A stretch of 22,221 bases of DNA, taken from positions 1-22,221 of the forward strand of contig OUQQ01000321.1 in the NCBI GenBank assembly GCA_900404475.1, given 5' to 3'. Every line of letters begins with the position of its first letter. The first letter of the stretch is position 1. The notes under the pieces are model-generated. The model was not told the DNA's origin, did no database searches, and was given only the letters and a program-made list of their open reading frames with translations. Below, in pieces: positions 10,941 through 20,609 of the stretch. A program made the translations under genes and the position numbers. The DNA comes from Spongospora subterranea. Its lineage: Eukaryota > Endomyxa > Phytomyxea > Plasmodiophorida > Plasmodiophoridae.

Positions 10941-11339
10941 ATGTTGGTCCTGACCGCGGGTAACGTGGGTCGTGTCAGCGCCAGACAAATGAGGGTGTGA
11001 CGGGCAGAGCGGTGCCGGGTCGGGTAACGTGATCAGGTGCCGGGGACGTGTCGCCACACGAGTCAACCCGAATCTATCTATAGATAGTGTCTGGTCCAGT
11101 ATATAGCTTCAGCTGGCTTAACTGACCGAATTCACATGGCGACAACCAATTCAACTCAATGATCGGCGGTAAAAGCCGTCAACTCCATCATCATCGTCAC
11201 GACCAATAAATTCTAGATGGTGATTATCATCTCTTATTCAAAGACCCAGAATTTAAACTATTTCGATTCGTTTTTTGAGTCAGTTTTTATACAAAACATC
11301 GAAATTTTCAATCTATGTGGTAAATGAGGTCCCGCCCCT
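10941..11339. other. Convergent 3' intergenic spacer
   Basis: This lies between the stops of the SUEL-like gene (plus) and the Prx-Grx gene (minus). It holds a 14-bp perfect palindrome CTATCTATAGATAG at 11074-11087 and two copies of GGGTAACGTG, near 10959 and 11022. It becomes AT-rich from about 11190, as expected for 3' ends. No gene is seen. Confidence 0.5.
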
Positions 11340-12143
11340 CTATGCAGCTGCAGGGAATATATCCTCTCTTTTGACCAGATCACTGTACCCGCCAATGTGT
11401 TGCCCGTTCACGAATATCTGTGGGACCTTGTCCTCGCCGGCCACGCCGCGCAGGGCGCTGGTCTTGAAGTCCTTCCCCATAACCACTTCCTCGTACTCGA
11501 GCTTCTTGTCGTTCAGCCAGCGTTTGGCCTTGAAGCAGATCGGACAGTCGTCCCGCGTGAATATCGTGATACTCGGAGGGAGATGGATTTCCCCATCATG
11601 AAGATAACGCAGCACAGAATCGGCACTGGAAACCTGTGAAAACCAACAAAATTATTCCTCGAAAAACGCAATGACAACGAGTGATCTGACGCCATATGGA
11701 TCTCCACCAATGTCAGGCTCCGCCAAGATCTTGTCGATAATTCCGTCGCGAGCCACCATGGCGTAGCGACGGGAACGGTGACCGAACCCCAGATCGGATT
11801 TATCCAACAACATGTTCATCGATTTCGTGAACAATCCGTTCCCGTCCGATAGGAACATGAAATCGGGGTCGTCGATGGCGAACGACGATTGCCACGCTTT
11901 CATGACATAGGCGTCGTTCACGCTGATACACACAATCCGGTCGATATTCAGGCCCTTGAACCAGCGAAACAGGGTGTGGAATCGGGGGACGTGGAACCCG
12001 GTACACGTCGGCGTGAACGCGCCAGGAACGGCGAACACCACAACGGATTTGCCCGCGAATATGTCGCGGGTCGATAGTTTCACCAATGAGGCATCGCGAA
12101 CCGAATAGAACGACCCCTGGGGAATTGGCTCGCCTTCCGTCAT
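11340..12143 (-). CDS. Peroxiredoxin-5/glutaredoxin hybrid peroxidase
   Basis: Exons 12143-11691 and 11633-11340 flank a 57-nt intron (11634-11690, phase 0) and give 248 residues, the size of bacterial hybrid Prx5. Residues 1-151 are a Prx5 domain: PGAFTPTC with peroxidatic Cys47 and the active-site Arg in RRYAM (R126). Residues 152-248 are a glutaredoxin: CPIC at 181-184, KVPQIFVNGQHIGG with cis-Pro222 and the glutathione-site Gly-Gly. Such hybrids reduce H2O2 and organic hydroperoxides with glutathione, the Grx domain recycling the Prx Cys. The joint reads GDPYG then VSSADSVLRYL, as in Haemophilus and Neisseria hybrids (GDPF-VSDAD...). No targeting peptide is visible, so it is probably cytosolic. 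Without splicing, exon 1 would stop 12 codons into unrelated sequence and the Grx part would lack its start. Confidence 0.92.
11634..11690 (-). other. Intron at the Prx/Grx domain junction
   Basis: This 57-nt intron has donor GTCAGA and acceptor TTTTCACAG in phase 0. Its length is a multiple of three but it carries an in-frame TAA at codon 13, so retention would yield only the Prx half. Confidence 0.85.
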
Positions 12144-12273
12144 CAGATGAACGGAAATGAATGAATTACTTTCCGGGGACCGGAGGACGGGCGAAAAAAC
12201 GCGATGAATTGGGGAAAAAACTGAAACGGCGTTGGAATTGTTGGAGGAAAATGGATTATATTAGGAGCTTATG

Positions 12274-13919
12274 TTAGGGAGATGATGATGAAGGAATCCT
12301 GATCATCGTGATGAGGTAGCGGTGTAGGCCGGCGGCGCAGACTTGCTGCGACATTGCGATCGGGCGAAGATCAGGATGGGCCGGCAAATTCGACTCGTGG
12401 AAATCGGCGCCGGCCGGCAGCAGATAGACGAGACGAGCGCCTGACAGGACGGGGGATTCAGCGATCGACAAACGTGAGACGAGAGATAAAACGACGATTT
12501 CTTTCACCTATACGAAGATGGCGAGCGGAGAACGCCAGTAGATCGGTCATGACGTCGTCAACAGGATACGCACGGGTCGGAGGATGATGGCTGTTCCAAC
12601 TGAAAAAAAACATAGGTCGGCCGTGGCGTTGTCACAACGGAAACATTTCCCCCAGATCCTACAATTGGGCGTCGACCGTCTTCCCGCTGACCCGTTCCCG
12701 GTCCGATCCGCTCCTTCTCGCTCTGCGAGAACAAACAGTCAGGTCGCCGTCGATCGTGGGCAGGAACCCGCAGATCTTACCCGGCGCGAATACCATATGG
12801 AGGATCGGTCACGATCCCGTCTAGTTGCATCGATCCCCTCCAAACCTGAATTCAGAAAGCCGATGGGCGTTTTCTTCCGAGACATTCACGGAAACCGTTC
12901 AGACCGGAATGGAAATATCAGCGCGGACGATGTCGCCACGAGGCAGATGGTATTGCGAGAAATTCGACCTGATAGCGATGAACGATCGGGATCGAAAAAA
13001 GGATCTGAGAAAAAAAGTACCGGTAATTGACGCCGCCTTTCCCATGGACCACATTCCAGTCGATGTCGTTGCCGAATACGACGGCGCCGAACGCGGCGCA
13101 GGCGATGAGGAGCGAGCCGGTGCCGGCGAACGGGTCCATAATCAACGACGCGGCCGTCGCCTGGACCTGGTTGGCCATGAGCTGGGCCAGCTGCGCGTCG
13201 GTCGATGTGGGCCCGATGTAGACGCGCGTCTTCAGCGAATATTCCAGCGAATGGGGACGAATCGACAACAGACGCGCGAAGAAGCATCGCCTCAAACCGC
13301 GCTCGCGATCGCCATCGTCAAATCCTGTGGCACGTTTGAACAGAACAAACGCGGTTGAAAATCAGGAGATTTCACCGTAATCGCAGTAAATCGTGAACTG
13401 AATATCGGGATCGCGTAATCTGATCGGATTGGGGAAGTTGAGGGATTTCATGAAATCGCCAACGATCAGGCGCGATTCCGATTCAGGGAGTTTCTTGCCG
13501 AAGGTTTTGAATCGGATGCAGAGGGATTGGTTCGGGGCCGGTGACGACGACGGGGTCCGAGCGAGGAACGCGACGGCCTCGTCGAGGAGATGGCGATACG
13601 ATATCGTCGACGACGCCCATAATCGCGATATGTTCTCGATCAGGACCGCCCTGGCGCAGATCGATTGGCAGACGCCGTCGTCGGGCAACGACACGACCAG
13701 ATATGGACAGTCCTGAATATACGGGGGGTCAGACGCGATGTGTTGTCGGCGATTGGATTCCGCGACCTGATCGAGTTGATCTGGGAGTTGAACGGTGTCG
13801 ATATCGAACAGATTGAACAGCGATTTCACTTCCTGTAGGCGGAAATCGCCATAGTGTTTGATATCGGGCGTCGCCAACCAGATGATGTACAAGGGACGAT
13901 CGTCATCGCAGGACGGCAT
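12274..13919 (-). CDS. TRMT11: tRNA (guanine-10-N2) methyltransferase catalytic subunit Trm11
   Basis: Trm11 with Trm112 makes m2G at position 10 of tRNAs in the cytoplasm. Seven exons fit: 13919-13376, 13324-13021, 12968-12905, 12845-12781, 12722-12663, 12599-12508, 12440-12274. They total 1296 nt (431 residues and TAA), close to yeast Trm11. Introns are 51, 52, 59, 58, 63 and 67 nt. The N-terminal THUMP-like part reads FRLQEVKSLFNLFDI and YLVVSLPDD. The Rossmann methyltransferase has MDPFAGTGSLL (D245-G251), NDIDWNVVHGKG, NFSQYHLPRGDIVRADIS and the catalytic TDPPYGIRAG (D318-G322). The end carries GARLVYLLP and a LPAHPDL motif. An in-frame ATG at 14018 would add 33 residues; I prefer 13919 because LYIIW then starts near the N-terminus, as in the family. 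It ends 130 nt before the Prx-Grx ATG on the same strand. Confidence 0.92.
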
Positions 13920-14019
13920 TGATCGCCCCCCTTCAATTTTCAGATTTCGCCCACAGGCCCAAGTTGGGCGCGACCAGCTCACGGACTCCGTCGCGGACAA
14001 TTGCACACTCATCGCCAAC

Positions 14020-14465
14020 GGAATGTGATCCGGAGAACAACTTGGCTTGGTGTGGTTTATCAGAACTGCGATATCAACTTAAGAGCAAATGACTTCCAGA
14101 ACCAAACCGTTTTCAGTTTGATGTTCTAAACTTGATCATAAAATTGGAAATTGATTTTTCCAAGTAACGAATTTTCATTTTAATTCCCTAAATACGACAG
14201 GAAAACAAAAACAATGATTCGCAACGATGAGGGTCGACGCTCTTTAAAACCTGATCAAGTGGGTTCAACGACGAGAGGGTGTTGATGGAATATCCACAAA
14301 ACCTGTGGGATTGTACGGATATTGAACGGTTGAAATCGCAAAATCAGGGATTAAACCAGAGATAGAGAGAGATGATCTCATCGATATATTCTGTGCGATC
14401 AAACGACAATTTCTGTGATGTTTCTACAGTAATTGTAATATCGTTTACGAAAGTTGGTGTGTGTA
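14020..14465. other. Spacer between CCT7 and TRM11
   Basis: This AT-rich 450-bp spacer follows the CCT7 stop and precedes TRM11 on the same strand. It should contain the CCT7 3' end and TRM11 promoter. I see no gene, RNA or repeat in it. Confidence 0.45.
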
Positions 14466-16070
14466 TTACATTTGCGGGCTTCCCTGATTGGGCAATCCTT
14501 CGCTCTTGGGATTACGAACCGTCTCGTCCACCGAAAGGATGACCAGGGCCGCCTCGGTCGCCGCCGCCAGCGCGTTCTGCTTGATCAGCGCCGGTTCCCA
14601 GATGAACGCCTTGAACGCATCCAACGTGCCCTGATTGTCGACGTCAACGCCCTCCCACGTCATTCCCTGAGCGTGTGCCGCCCGTAATTCCGACACGACC
14701 TCGGTTGCATCGAACCCGGCGTTTTGCGCCAACTGCCGCGGGATGCATTCCAGCGCTCGAGCGTAGGCCGCCATGATCAACTGCTGCTTGCCCTTGATCG
14801 TCGACGCGTGTTCGCGAATCGACCGCGACAGCTGCATTTCGATCGAACCGGCGCCTCCGACGACGGACTGGTGCTGGAGCGTTCTCTTGACGATCATGAT
14901 GGCGTCGTGGAGGGATCGTTCGGTCTCGGCGATGAACTGTTCGGCGCCACCGCGTAGGATCAGGGTCGCCGTCTTGGCGGTCGGGCAGCCCGTGAACACG
15001 TTGTACCGTTCGCTGCCGATCTGGCGCTCCTCGAACTGCTGGCAGTGGCCCAAGACGTCGGCGGACAGGTCCTGGAGCGAGGTCTGGAGCTTCGCCCCGG
15101 TCGCCTGGCAGACGCGCTTCAGGTCGGCGTCGGGGACGCGTCCGCTGCAGTGCAGGTCGCGGTCGGCGAAGAACTGTGTGGCTAGGTCGCCAATCGGCAG
15201 ACGCGACAGGATAATGTTGGCGCCAGATGCGGCGATCAGCTCCAGTTTATCGTAGATGATCTTCCACTCAGCATCGACGATCGACTGATACTGGTCCGGG
15301 TTGCTGATGCGAACTTCGGCGTTCTCCTTCTCGGATTTCAACTCCAGCTCGACGTTCAGGACGACAACCTTGCCACCGGCGAACTGCTTCGGCTGCTGTT
15401 CGAACCCGGCGTAGGAGAAGGTCTTCTTGAAGGCGACGCCCTTGATCAATAGCGAATCGGTGACACTTCCGCCGGCGACTTTCTTCATTCCGATCAGGTC
15501 GAGGTCGATCTGTTTCGGGTCCAGCGACAGGACGGCGTCCACGACCAGCGGGGCGAAGAACGTCTTGTAATCGCCGATCAGTTTCGAGTTGAGCGACGTC
15601 TGCGCGCAGTTCTCCAGCATCACCCGGCGCTCGCTCCCTTCTTGGTTGAAGTTGACGGCCAACTTGGCGATAACGGCCAGGGCGTGATTAAGGGCGGCGC
15701 GGTACCCTCGCATGATGACCTGCGGGTGGACACCGTCCTCGATGAAGGGTTTGGCCTGTTTCAGGAAGGCGGCCGACAGTAGACAGACCGAGGTCGTCCC
15801 ATCGCCGACTTCGTCGTCCTGTGATCTGGCGACATCGACGAGCGTCTTGGCGGCCGGATGGACAATATCTAATAGTTTGATGATCGTAGCGCCATCGTTG
15901 CTGATCGTGACTCCGGATTTCGAGTGGATCAGTTTGTCCATTCCCCGCGGGCCCAATGTCGTCCCTAATATGTCGACGACGGCCTGAACGGCGTTGATAT
16001 TGGATATGAGCTGGGGACGGCCCTGGGACACGTCCGTACCCGACTTCAATAGGATGATAGTCGGTTGCAT
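14466..16070 (-). CDS. CCT7: T-complex protein 1 subunit eta (CCT7)
   Basis: The 534-residue single-exon gene encodes the eta subunit of the cytosolic group II chaperonin TRiC/CCT, which folds actin, tubulin and WD40 proteins. The ATP site is intact: [11 protein letters not shown] at 37-47, SNDGATI at 57-63, GDGTTS at 89-94 and a GGAG at 405-408. Eta-specific signatures are [14 protein letters not shown] (211-224), [13 protein letters not shown] [10 protein letters not shown] (236-245), [12 protein letters not shown] (356-367) and [20 protein letters not shown] (372-391). It lacks the Gly/Arg-rich tail of the human protein. It is the only intronless enzyme-like gene of the minus-strand group, and the ATG start matches the family (M-P-T-I-I-LLK). 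Confidence 0.98.
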   Translation of the reverse strand: MQPTIILLKSGTDVSQGRPQLISNINAVQAVVDILGTTLGPRGMDKLIHSKSGVTISNDGATIIKLLDIVHPAAKTLVDVARSQDDEVGDGTTSVCLLSAAFLKQAKPFIEDGVHPQVIMRGYRAALNHALAVIAKLAVNFNQEGSERRVMLENCAQTSLNSKLIGDYKTFFAPLVVDAVLSLDPKQIDLDLIGMKKVAGGSVTDSLLIKGVAFKKTFSYAGFEQQPKQFAGGKVVVLNVELELKSEKENAEVRISNPDQYQSIVDAEWKIIYDKLELIAASGANIILSRLPIGDLATQFFADRDLHCSGRVPDADLKRVCQATGAKLQTSLQDLSADVLGHCQQFEERQIGSERYNVFTGCPTAKTATLILRGGAEQFIAETERSLHDAIMIVKRTLQHQSVVGGAGSIEMQLSRSIREHASTIKGKQQLIMAAYARALECIPRQLAQNAGFDATEVVSELRAAHAQGMTWEGVDVDNQGTLDAFKAFIWEPALIKQNALAAATEAALVILSVDETVRNPKSEGLPNQGSPQM

Positions 16071-16621
16071 TGGGAGAGATGATCGGCTAGGGCCGTTATA
16101 TCGCTGTGTGTCTGGGATTTGGCGATTCGGCTGGAGACACGCTGCCGGTCGACCTGATGGTGGTTATGAAGCGGTGAGTGAACGCCCGGCGGCCACGTTG
16201 GGCAGGTCCGCACGGACTACCAGGGGTGGAACATTATCTCCACTGTAATCCAGTGGTCTCATGGCTCCACTTAACTGTATGCCATCCTACACTGACCAGC
16301 CGCACTCCTGGACTGTACGCAGGGTCAGAGGCCCCGGTGATTTCCAACTGCAGTGCAGTACAGTCGCACTACAGTATTATATACACTATCACTGTACACA
16401 TGATGAAAGTGCGCCACTCAAAATCCGGGTTTTTGAGAAAAATCGGTTATTTTTTGAAAATGACTGGTTTGGTTGCCAAATTATCAACTCAGTCAATATT
16501 GCTCAGATTGGGCCCGGAATAGGCTCATTCGACTGGTTCTTGTAGGTGCGATTGCAATCATTGAACCTGGGTTTGTGGAGATGGTGACCGAGTATTACGA
16601 GGTCTGAACCATTCTGCGCAT
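16071..16621. other. Intergenic boundary between gene island and transposon tract
   Basis: Upstream of CCT7, the first ~350 bp are GC-moderate, with many short ACTG-containing words around 16300-16390. From about 16400 the sequence turns AT-rich and enters the DDE-transposon region. AGTGCGCCACTCAAAATCCG at 16409-16428 could be a transposon end, but I found no inverted partner downstream. Confidence 0.35.
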
Positions 16622-17748
16622 TTGAATACACAATTGGTTGTAATCGTGACACGACTGAACAAGCTCGCCGTTGCCGCTAAGAAAGTGAGAGATGTAGCGC
16701 CCATGAAGTGTGCTATCTCATCAACCATTTCGACGATTGCGGCTGTTGCGGGAGTTCTCGTTCACCTGTCTGATAAGGATCTATCTGATGACAAAGACAA
16801 AGCAGACAACGAATCGCCTTGGGAACAAGACGTCGGCTCGTCTGAGTACTGGTCGGACAGCGAATCCGAACAAAATCAAACTGTGTCAGCTGCGCCGGTG
16901 CATGCGTTTCCATCGGGCACTCATAAACGTCGCCGACGATCTGATGGAACTAGTGAAAGAACATGGTACCGGACAAATGAGAGGATCAAGAAAACTCGCC
17001 AGAATAATCACAGCGTTTTGGACTTCTTTCAACGGAATTTTGAACCGGCAATGGCCACACCCTCGAATGAGGACGTAAGGCTGCCGTCTGGCGATGGCGA
17101 CATTGCCCCCACCACCGCTGTTTGACGATGAGTATTTTTGTGAGATCCTGGAGAACAACGCTGGTGTTGTACCTTCATCAGGTATATCGGAATATACACT
17201 AGTTGCAATATATTTACCGAGAAGGACAAGAAATTTCTGAAGGACTCGATCAAGCAGAGGCAGAATTTGGCAAATCAAGGGTCAGTTGAGTTAGAGTTAT
17301 ACTGTATCTTTTACAATTCATCCTGATATGGCGATGAAGTTGAATGCATTGTGATGTTGAGGACGGTCGAGCACTTTGCACGACATCACGTAGGAAAGCA
17401 GATGAGCAGCAGCAAGGGTTCATCGTTGGCCGCTGTTGACATCTTGAACACGAGTAGCTTATATTGAGCACGCAAGGTTCGGGAGAGTGCAATTGAGTTC
17501 AAACGTACCGGGGATATTGTGCACTCAAGACAGGGCAAACAATCCAAATAGCAACGGATAATCGATATTGATTGGGTCCGCCGTGATTTTCAAGCCATGG
17601 CCGAGGAGCGTCGCCGATTGTCGACAAAGTCCTTTCATTTTGTGTTGAGTAATTACTTAGAATCGAATGGCTTTGAACCGGTGTTAACAAAAAACGTCAC
17701 GAAAATAGTTGACGACCGAGTTACGATTTCGGCGTCACAACCGTAAAC
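16622..17748 (+). pseudogene. 5' part of a decayed DDE (IS630/Tc1-like) transposase
   Basis: An open frame at 16622-17125 encodes an acidic Ser-rich stretch, a basic KRRRR cluster and ERTWYRTNERIKKTRQ...SVLDFFQ, a layout typical of N-termini of this transposase group. After 17125 the signal continues in shifted frames: TEKDKKFLKDSIKQ near 17220, ARKVRESAIEFKRTGDIVHS at 17468-17527, FHFVLSNYLESNGFEPVL near 17633, an RK-stop-LTTE where the family has a RxWL helix, and SYDFGVTTVN ending at the element insertion. Multiple frameshifts and stops make it non-functional. The assignment of the first 500 bp is less certain than the rest. Confidence 0.65.
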
Positions 17749-17750
17749 TA

Positions 17751-17773
17751 CACCATCTTAACCCGAAAATAAC
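17751..17773 (+). repeat. Left terminal inverted repeat
   Basis: CACCATCTTAACCCGAAAATAAC-type end pairs with 18857-18879 on the opposite strand; the left copy has two extra outermost bases. Confidence 0.8.
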
Positions 17774-17956
17774 ACATGGTGTTGAGTTTGAAGTTCCCTA
17801 AATTTTTTATTAAATTGAAGTTTCTGCCAAAATCTAAATACAACACCACTTCCAATACAACACCATGGTGCTGTATTCGAATAGTACACCTGGTTTTATT
17901 ATCGTATCAGTTGTAGAATTTGACATAGCTTGATCGGGGAATTCGACATCGCTGGA

Positions 17957-18506
17957 CTATTCTGGCATCATTCGGATACCATAGTACCCTTTTGATTGTT
18001 CGAGTTCAACATCCTGAGTAGCCGCAGGAACTGCATACAGAACCGAAGACGTGGCCTCTGCGTTTACGACTTTGATATTCCAATTCTTCTTGATTGAAAC
18101 GGCATAAATCTCCAACTCCTCTGCGGCAGTATCTTGCTCCAGTTCAGCATAATATGATTCACTGGTCATGTCTTGCAGCTCTGGAACCGATCTCATGGAA
18201 TGCAGAAGCTCCGTTTTGTAGTCTTCCCAAGCAGAATCGTTGCCATCCAGTTCACGTGCGATGCACATGTATAAGCTCGCTTTTTCCGAATCGGGCAAAT
18301 ACCAGGTCGAATGTTTCTTCAACCAGTACTGATTCGGTATCAATATAGGACGAGTACAGATCATTCCAGGAGTCGAGATCAAAGGAAGGCTCGAAGAGCG
18401 CTTTCAGTGGCGGATGCAGCAGGCTAAGATCAAACGACCTTTTAGGTACAAGACCACAAATCAAAAAAGCGTTTGTAATTTGTTCGACTGTTTTGGTTTT
18501 TGTCAA
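17957..18506 (-). pseudogene. Degenerate OTU-like ORF carried by the TIR element
   Basis: Two overlapping minus frames (18506-18252 and 18382-17957) appear to be one gene with a frameshift or a small intron near 18320. The first part reads ITNAFLICGLVPKR, similar to the C-terminal tail seen in pogo/Tigger transposases. The second reads SEKASLYMCIARELDGND, SYYAELEQDTAAEELEIYAV, NIKVVNAEA and GYYGIRMM, an order that recalls OTU cysteine proteases. The place of the catalytic Cys (usually DGNCLF) is taken by Ser and the final His is absent. It is therefore at most a degenerate OTU fold. The family call is tentative; a single-copy cargo gene of another kind is possible. Confidence 0.4.
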
Positions 18507-18647
18507 TTCAACGATCCAGTGGAAGACAGATATATTTTTTGATAATTGTGGTCTTGTACCTAAAAGGTGTTTTGATCTTAGCCTGCTGCATCTGCCACTG
18601 AAAGCGCTCTTCGAGCCTTCCTTTGATCTCGACTCCTGGAATGATCT
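18358..18647. repeat. Long inverted repeat (hairpin) inside the TIR element
   Basis: Left arm 18358-18468 and right arm 18534-18647 are reverse complements at roughly 97% over about 110 nt, separated by a 65-nt spacer. The arms both encode the CGLVPKR-F-DLSLLH segment, so the right arm is an inverted copy of the start of the minus-strand ORF. The near identity implies a recent duplication or gene conversion compared with the decayed surroundings. Confidence 0.92.
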
Positions 18648-18856
18648 GCCTTTATCGTGTAACTTGTTCGCTTCGGTGGCATTAAGAGCTTAATGGATCG
18701 CCCTGACTGTGACACAGCTTGTGAACGACGAGCACGACACTACCTTCATCACCACCAGACCGGGGCTGTGCTACAGTACCAGGCTCAACATAAAAGTTGT
18801 TTACTAGAATCTCAATAAAACACCATGGTGTTGTTGTATTCGAATAGAACGCCACG

Positions 18857-18879
18857 GTGCTATTTTCGGGTTAAGACGG
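18857..18879 (-). repeat. Right terminal inverted repeat
   Basis: Its reverse complement starts CCGTCTTAACCCGAAAATAG and matches the left end at 17751-17773 with a few differences. Confidence 0.8.
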
Positions 18880-18881
18880 TA

Positions 18882-20212
18882 GGCGTTTGTATTGACGGGC
18901 ACGATCGAGCTGATGTTTAGGAATATTTGCATACAGAGTTCATCCCATTCATGGACTCACTCGAGGGTCGACGTCGCAGCTATATTGGTGACGATATGCA
19001 AGTCGAAATCGGGCCTGAGGATGTTTCACTACCGGAGATTCGCGTGGGTTTTCATGCCGAGTCTGTGTATTACACAGCTGATGCTGAAAAGTTCTATTAT
19101 TCCCAGGTTGGTGATCAGGAATTACGTAAAAAAGGAGGAGTGTTTATTTGATAGATAGATTGCGCAAGAAGTACCACTGGCGGGCAAGTCCGTCAGTGAA
19201 ACATAATTACATACGACAGTGAGACATCAAAACAGTGGGAGATAGGTTAAGTGATGGGCGGCATTAACAAACATGTGTCACCGATCCGTGCTGAGTACAT
19301 CAGGAGCACTGGAATGTGGCCATCACTGACTAAATCTCGGGTTATTATCCATCCGAATAAGAATTCCGATTGTTGGTGGGACAACGAGCAGCTTTTGGCA
19401 CAGGTCGCTCACCTACTCAATCTATTCGAGATGGCGTATCTAAAGGATGTTGCGTGCCTAATTTTCGATTGTTCGGCCAATCACGGAGCATTTGCCAAGA
19501 TGCTCGGGTGGCCAACAGCATGAACGTGAATCCTGGGGGGTAAACAGGCCTCAATGCGCGTAACATCGTTTGTACACGCTTCGCAGCGCCATTTGTCTGT
19601 TGAACAGCAGGAATTGATTCAGCTAAATGATCTTCCCGGCAGATCATCCGCACTTCCCGTCAATGGCCAAGGGTATTCTTGCTGTTCTGCAAGAGCGTGG
19701 TCTGGCTGTCTCAGGCGAGAACCTGGCAAAGCTGCGCGTTGAATGCAAGGCATCGGATGTATCGACGAACACTTTGCTGCTTGCATTCGATGATCAGTCT
19801 TGAGCCAGATTTCGTCAACGAGCAGTCCGCAATCAAGAAGTTGATGGCTAATCGTGATCATTTGTGCCAGTTTCTGCCAAAATTTCAATTTTGTGAGCTG
19901 AATCCCATTGAGTGTGCGTGGGGTGATTCGAAGCGGAAATGTCGAGAAGAGTGCGACTGCAGTTGGGAAAATCTTAAGGCTCGCGTTCCCGATGTGCTTG
20001 GCGCCATCCCTATCTCACGAATTTGCCAATGGTTCCGTCTCGAGGAACGCTTTCTGGACGCGTACAAATGTGGCCTTGACAGGGCGATTGGCTGATTTCG
20101 CAACGCGTAAGTATCGATCACATCGATGTCTCCCCGATTCGATTGCCGCCGAGAAGAACGAGCGTCGTGTTTCACGATTAGCGTCTGAATACAGGTCAAA
20201 TGTTCTGACAAA
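18882..20212 (+). pseudogene. 3' part of the decayed DDE transposase (catalytic domain)
   Basis: The frame resumes after the inserted element with GVCIDGHDRADV, an in-frame TAG (18918-18920), then EYLHTEFIPFMDSLEGRR. Catalytic-core landmarks follow in shifted frames: FHAESVYYTADAEKF (first carboxylate apparently Ala at 19056-19058), IHPNKNSDCWWDNEQLL, CLIFDCSANHGAFAK (second Asp, 19467-19469), NSMNVNPGG, MIFPADHPHFPSM near 19626, KFQFCELNPIECAWG (Glu, 19910-19912) and a TGR..FATRKYRSHRCLP end near 20130. At least four frameshifts separate these pieces. The order matches a DDE transposase group common in fungal genomes and also found in other protists. It is plainly inactive. Confidence 0.88.
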
Positions 20213-20609
20213 TCTGCTGGCCATCACATCACGGAATTCCCACGCTCAACGATCAGCGACTTTATTGCAGTGCAAACTTCTTCATGTTATATCTCTGGAA
20301 ATAAAACTCTTCAGAAGTCGATGTTTTGCTCATTGGAACCGGCTCGTCGAGATCTTTCATTTGCTGTATTTTGTTCTATACGAACACTTTTTTACCATAG
20401 TGCCAATTTAAAAAAGGGCCGTTTTTCAAATCGCTACTGCGTCATGGATTTTGTCCGTTGGCAAAAAACGAATTTTCGAATTGTTCTATCTGATGAGAGC
20501 TAAGACCTCCAGCCTCAAACGTTGAGTAATCTGTATATCAAAATCCATGAAACCGTGCCCCGCACCATACAAAAATATCGGTCGGATGAGTCGAGGCGCT
20601 ATAGGCTTC
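20213..20609. other. Spacer between transposon relics
   Basis: This AT-rich stretch holds no recognisable gene. It should contain the 3' end of the DDE element, but no terminal repeat matching the 16.4-kb region could be identified. Confidence 0.4.

Larger units (their letters stand above)
17751..18879. mobile_element. 1.13-kb TIR element inserted in the transposase gene
   Basis: The left end CACCATCTTAACCCGAAAAT and right end (reverse complement CCGTCTTAACCCGAAAAT) are terminal inverted repeats of about 23 bp with few mismatches, flanked by TA on both sides (17749-17750 and 18880-18881). TA duplication fits Tc1/mariner/pogo-type insertion. Subterminal blocks with the palindrome CACCATGGTG plus a shared TATTCGAATAG word lie at 17861-17884 and 18821-18847. 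It carries a large hairpin and a degenerate ORF but no transposase, so it is probably non-autonomous. The flanking transposase reads SYDFGVTTVN to the left and GVCIDGHDRADV to the right. Confidence 0.8.

Noticed and set aside
11340..11615. Glutaredoxin as a separate gene
   Set aside because: The frame opens on a GTG and the upstream residues VSSADS are the conserved hybrid linker; the 57-nt intron joins it to the peroxiredoxin.
12886..13287. Overlapping minus frame of 133 codons
   Set aside because: It is a shadow of TRM11 exon 2; the methyltransferase motifs lie in the neighbouring frame.
12584..13358. Two plus-strand frames of 148 and 177 codons
   Set aside because: They are antisense to TRM11 exons and introns, with basic low-information composition.
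16409..16428. Terminal inverted repeat of the DDE element
   Set aside because: No convincing reverse-complement partner could be found after 20200.
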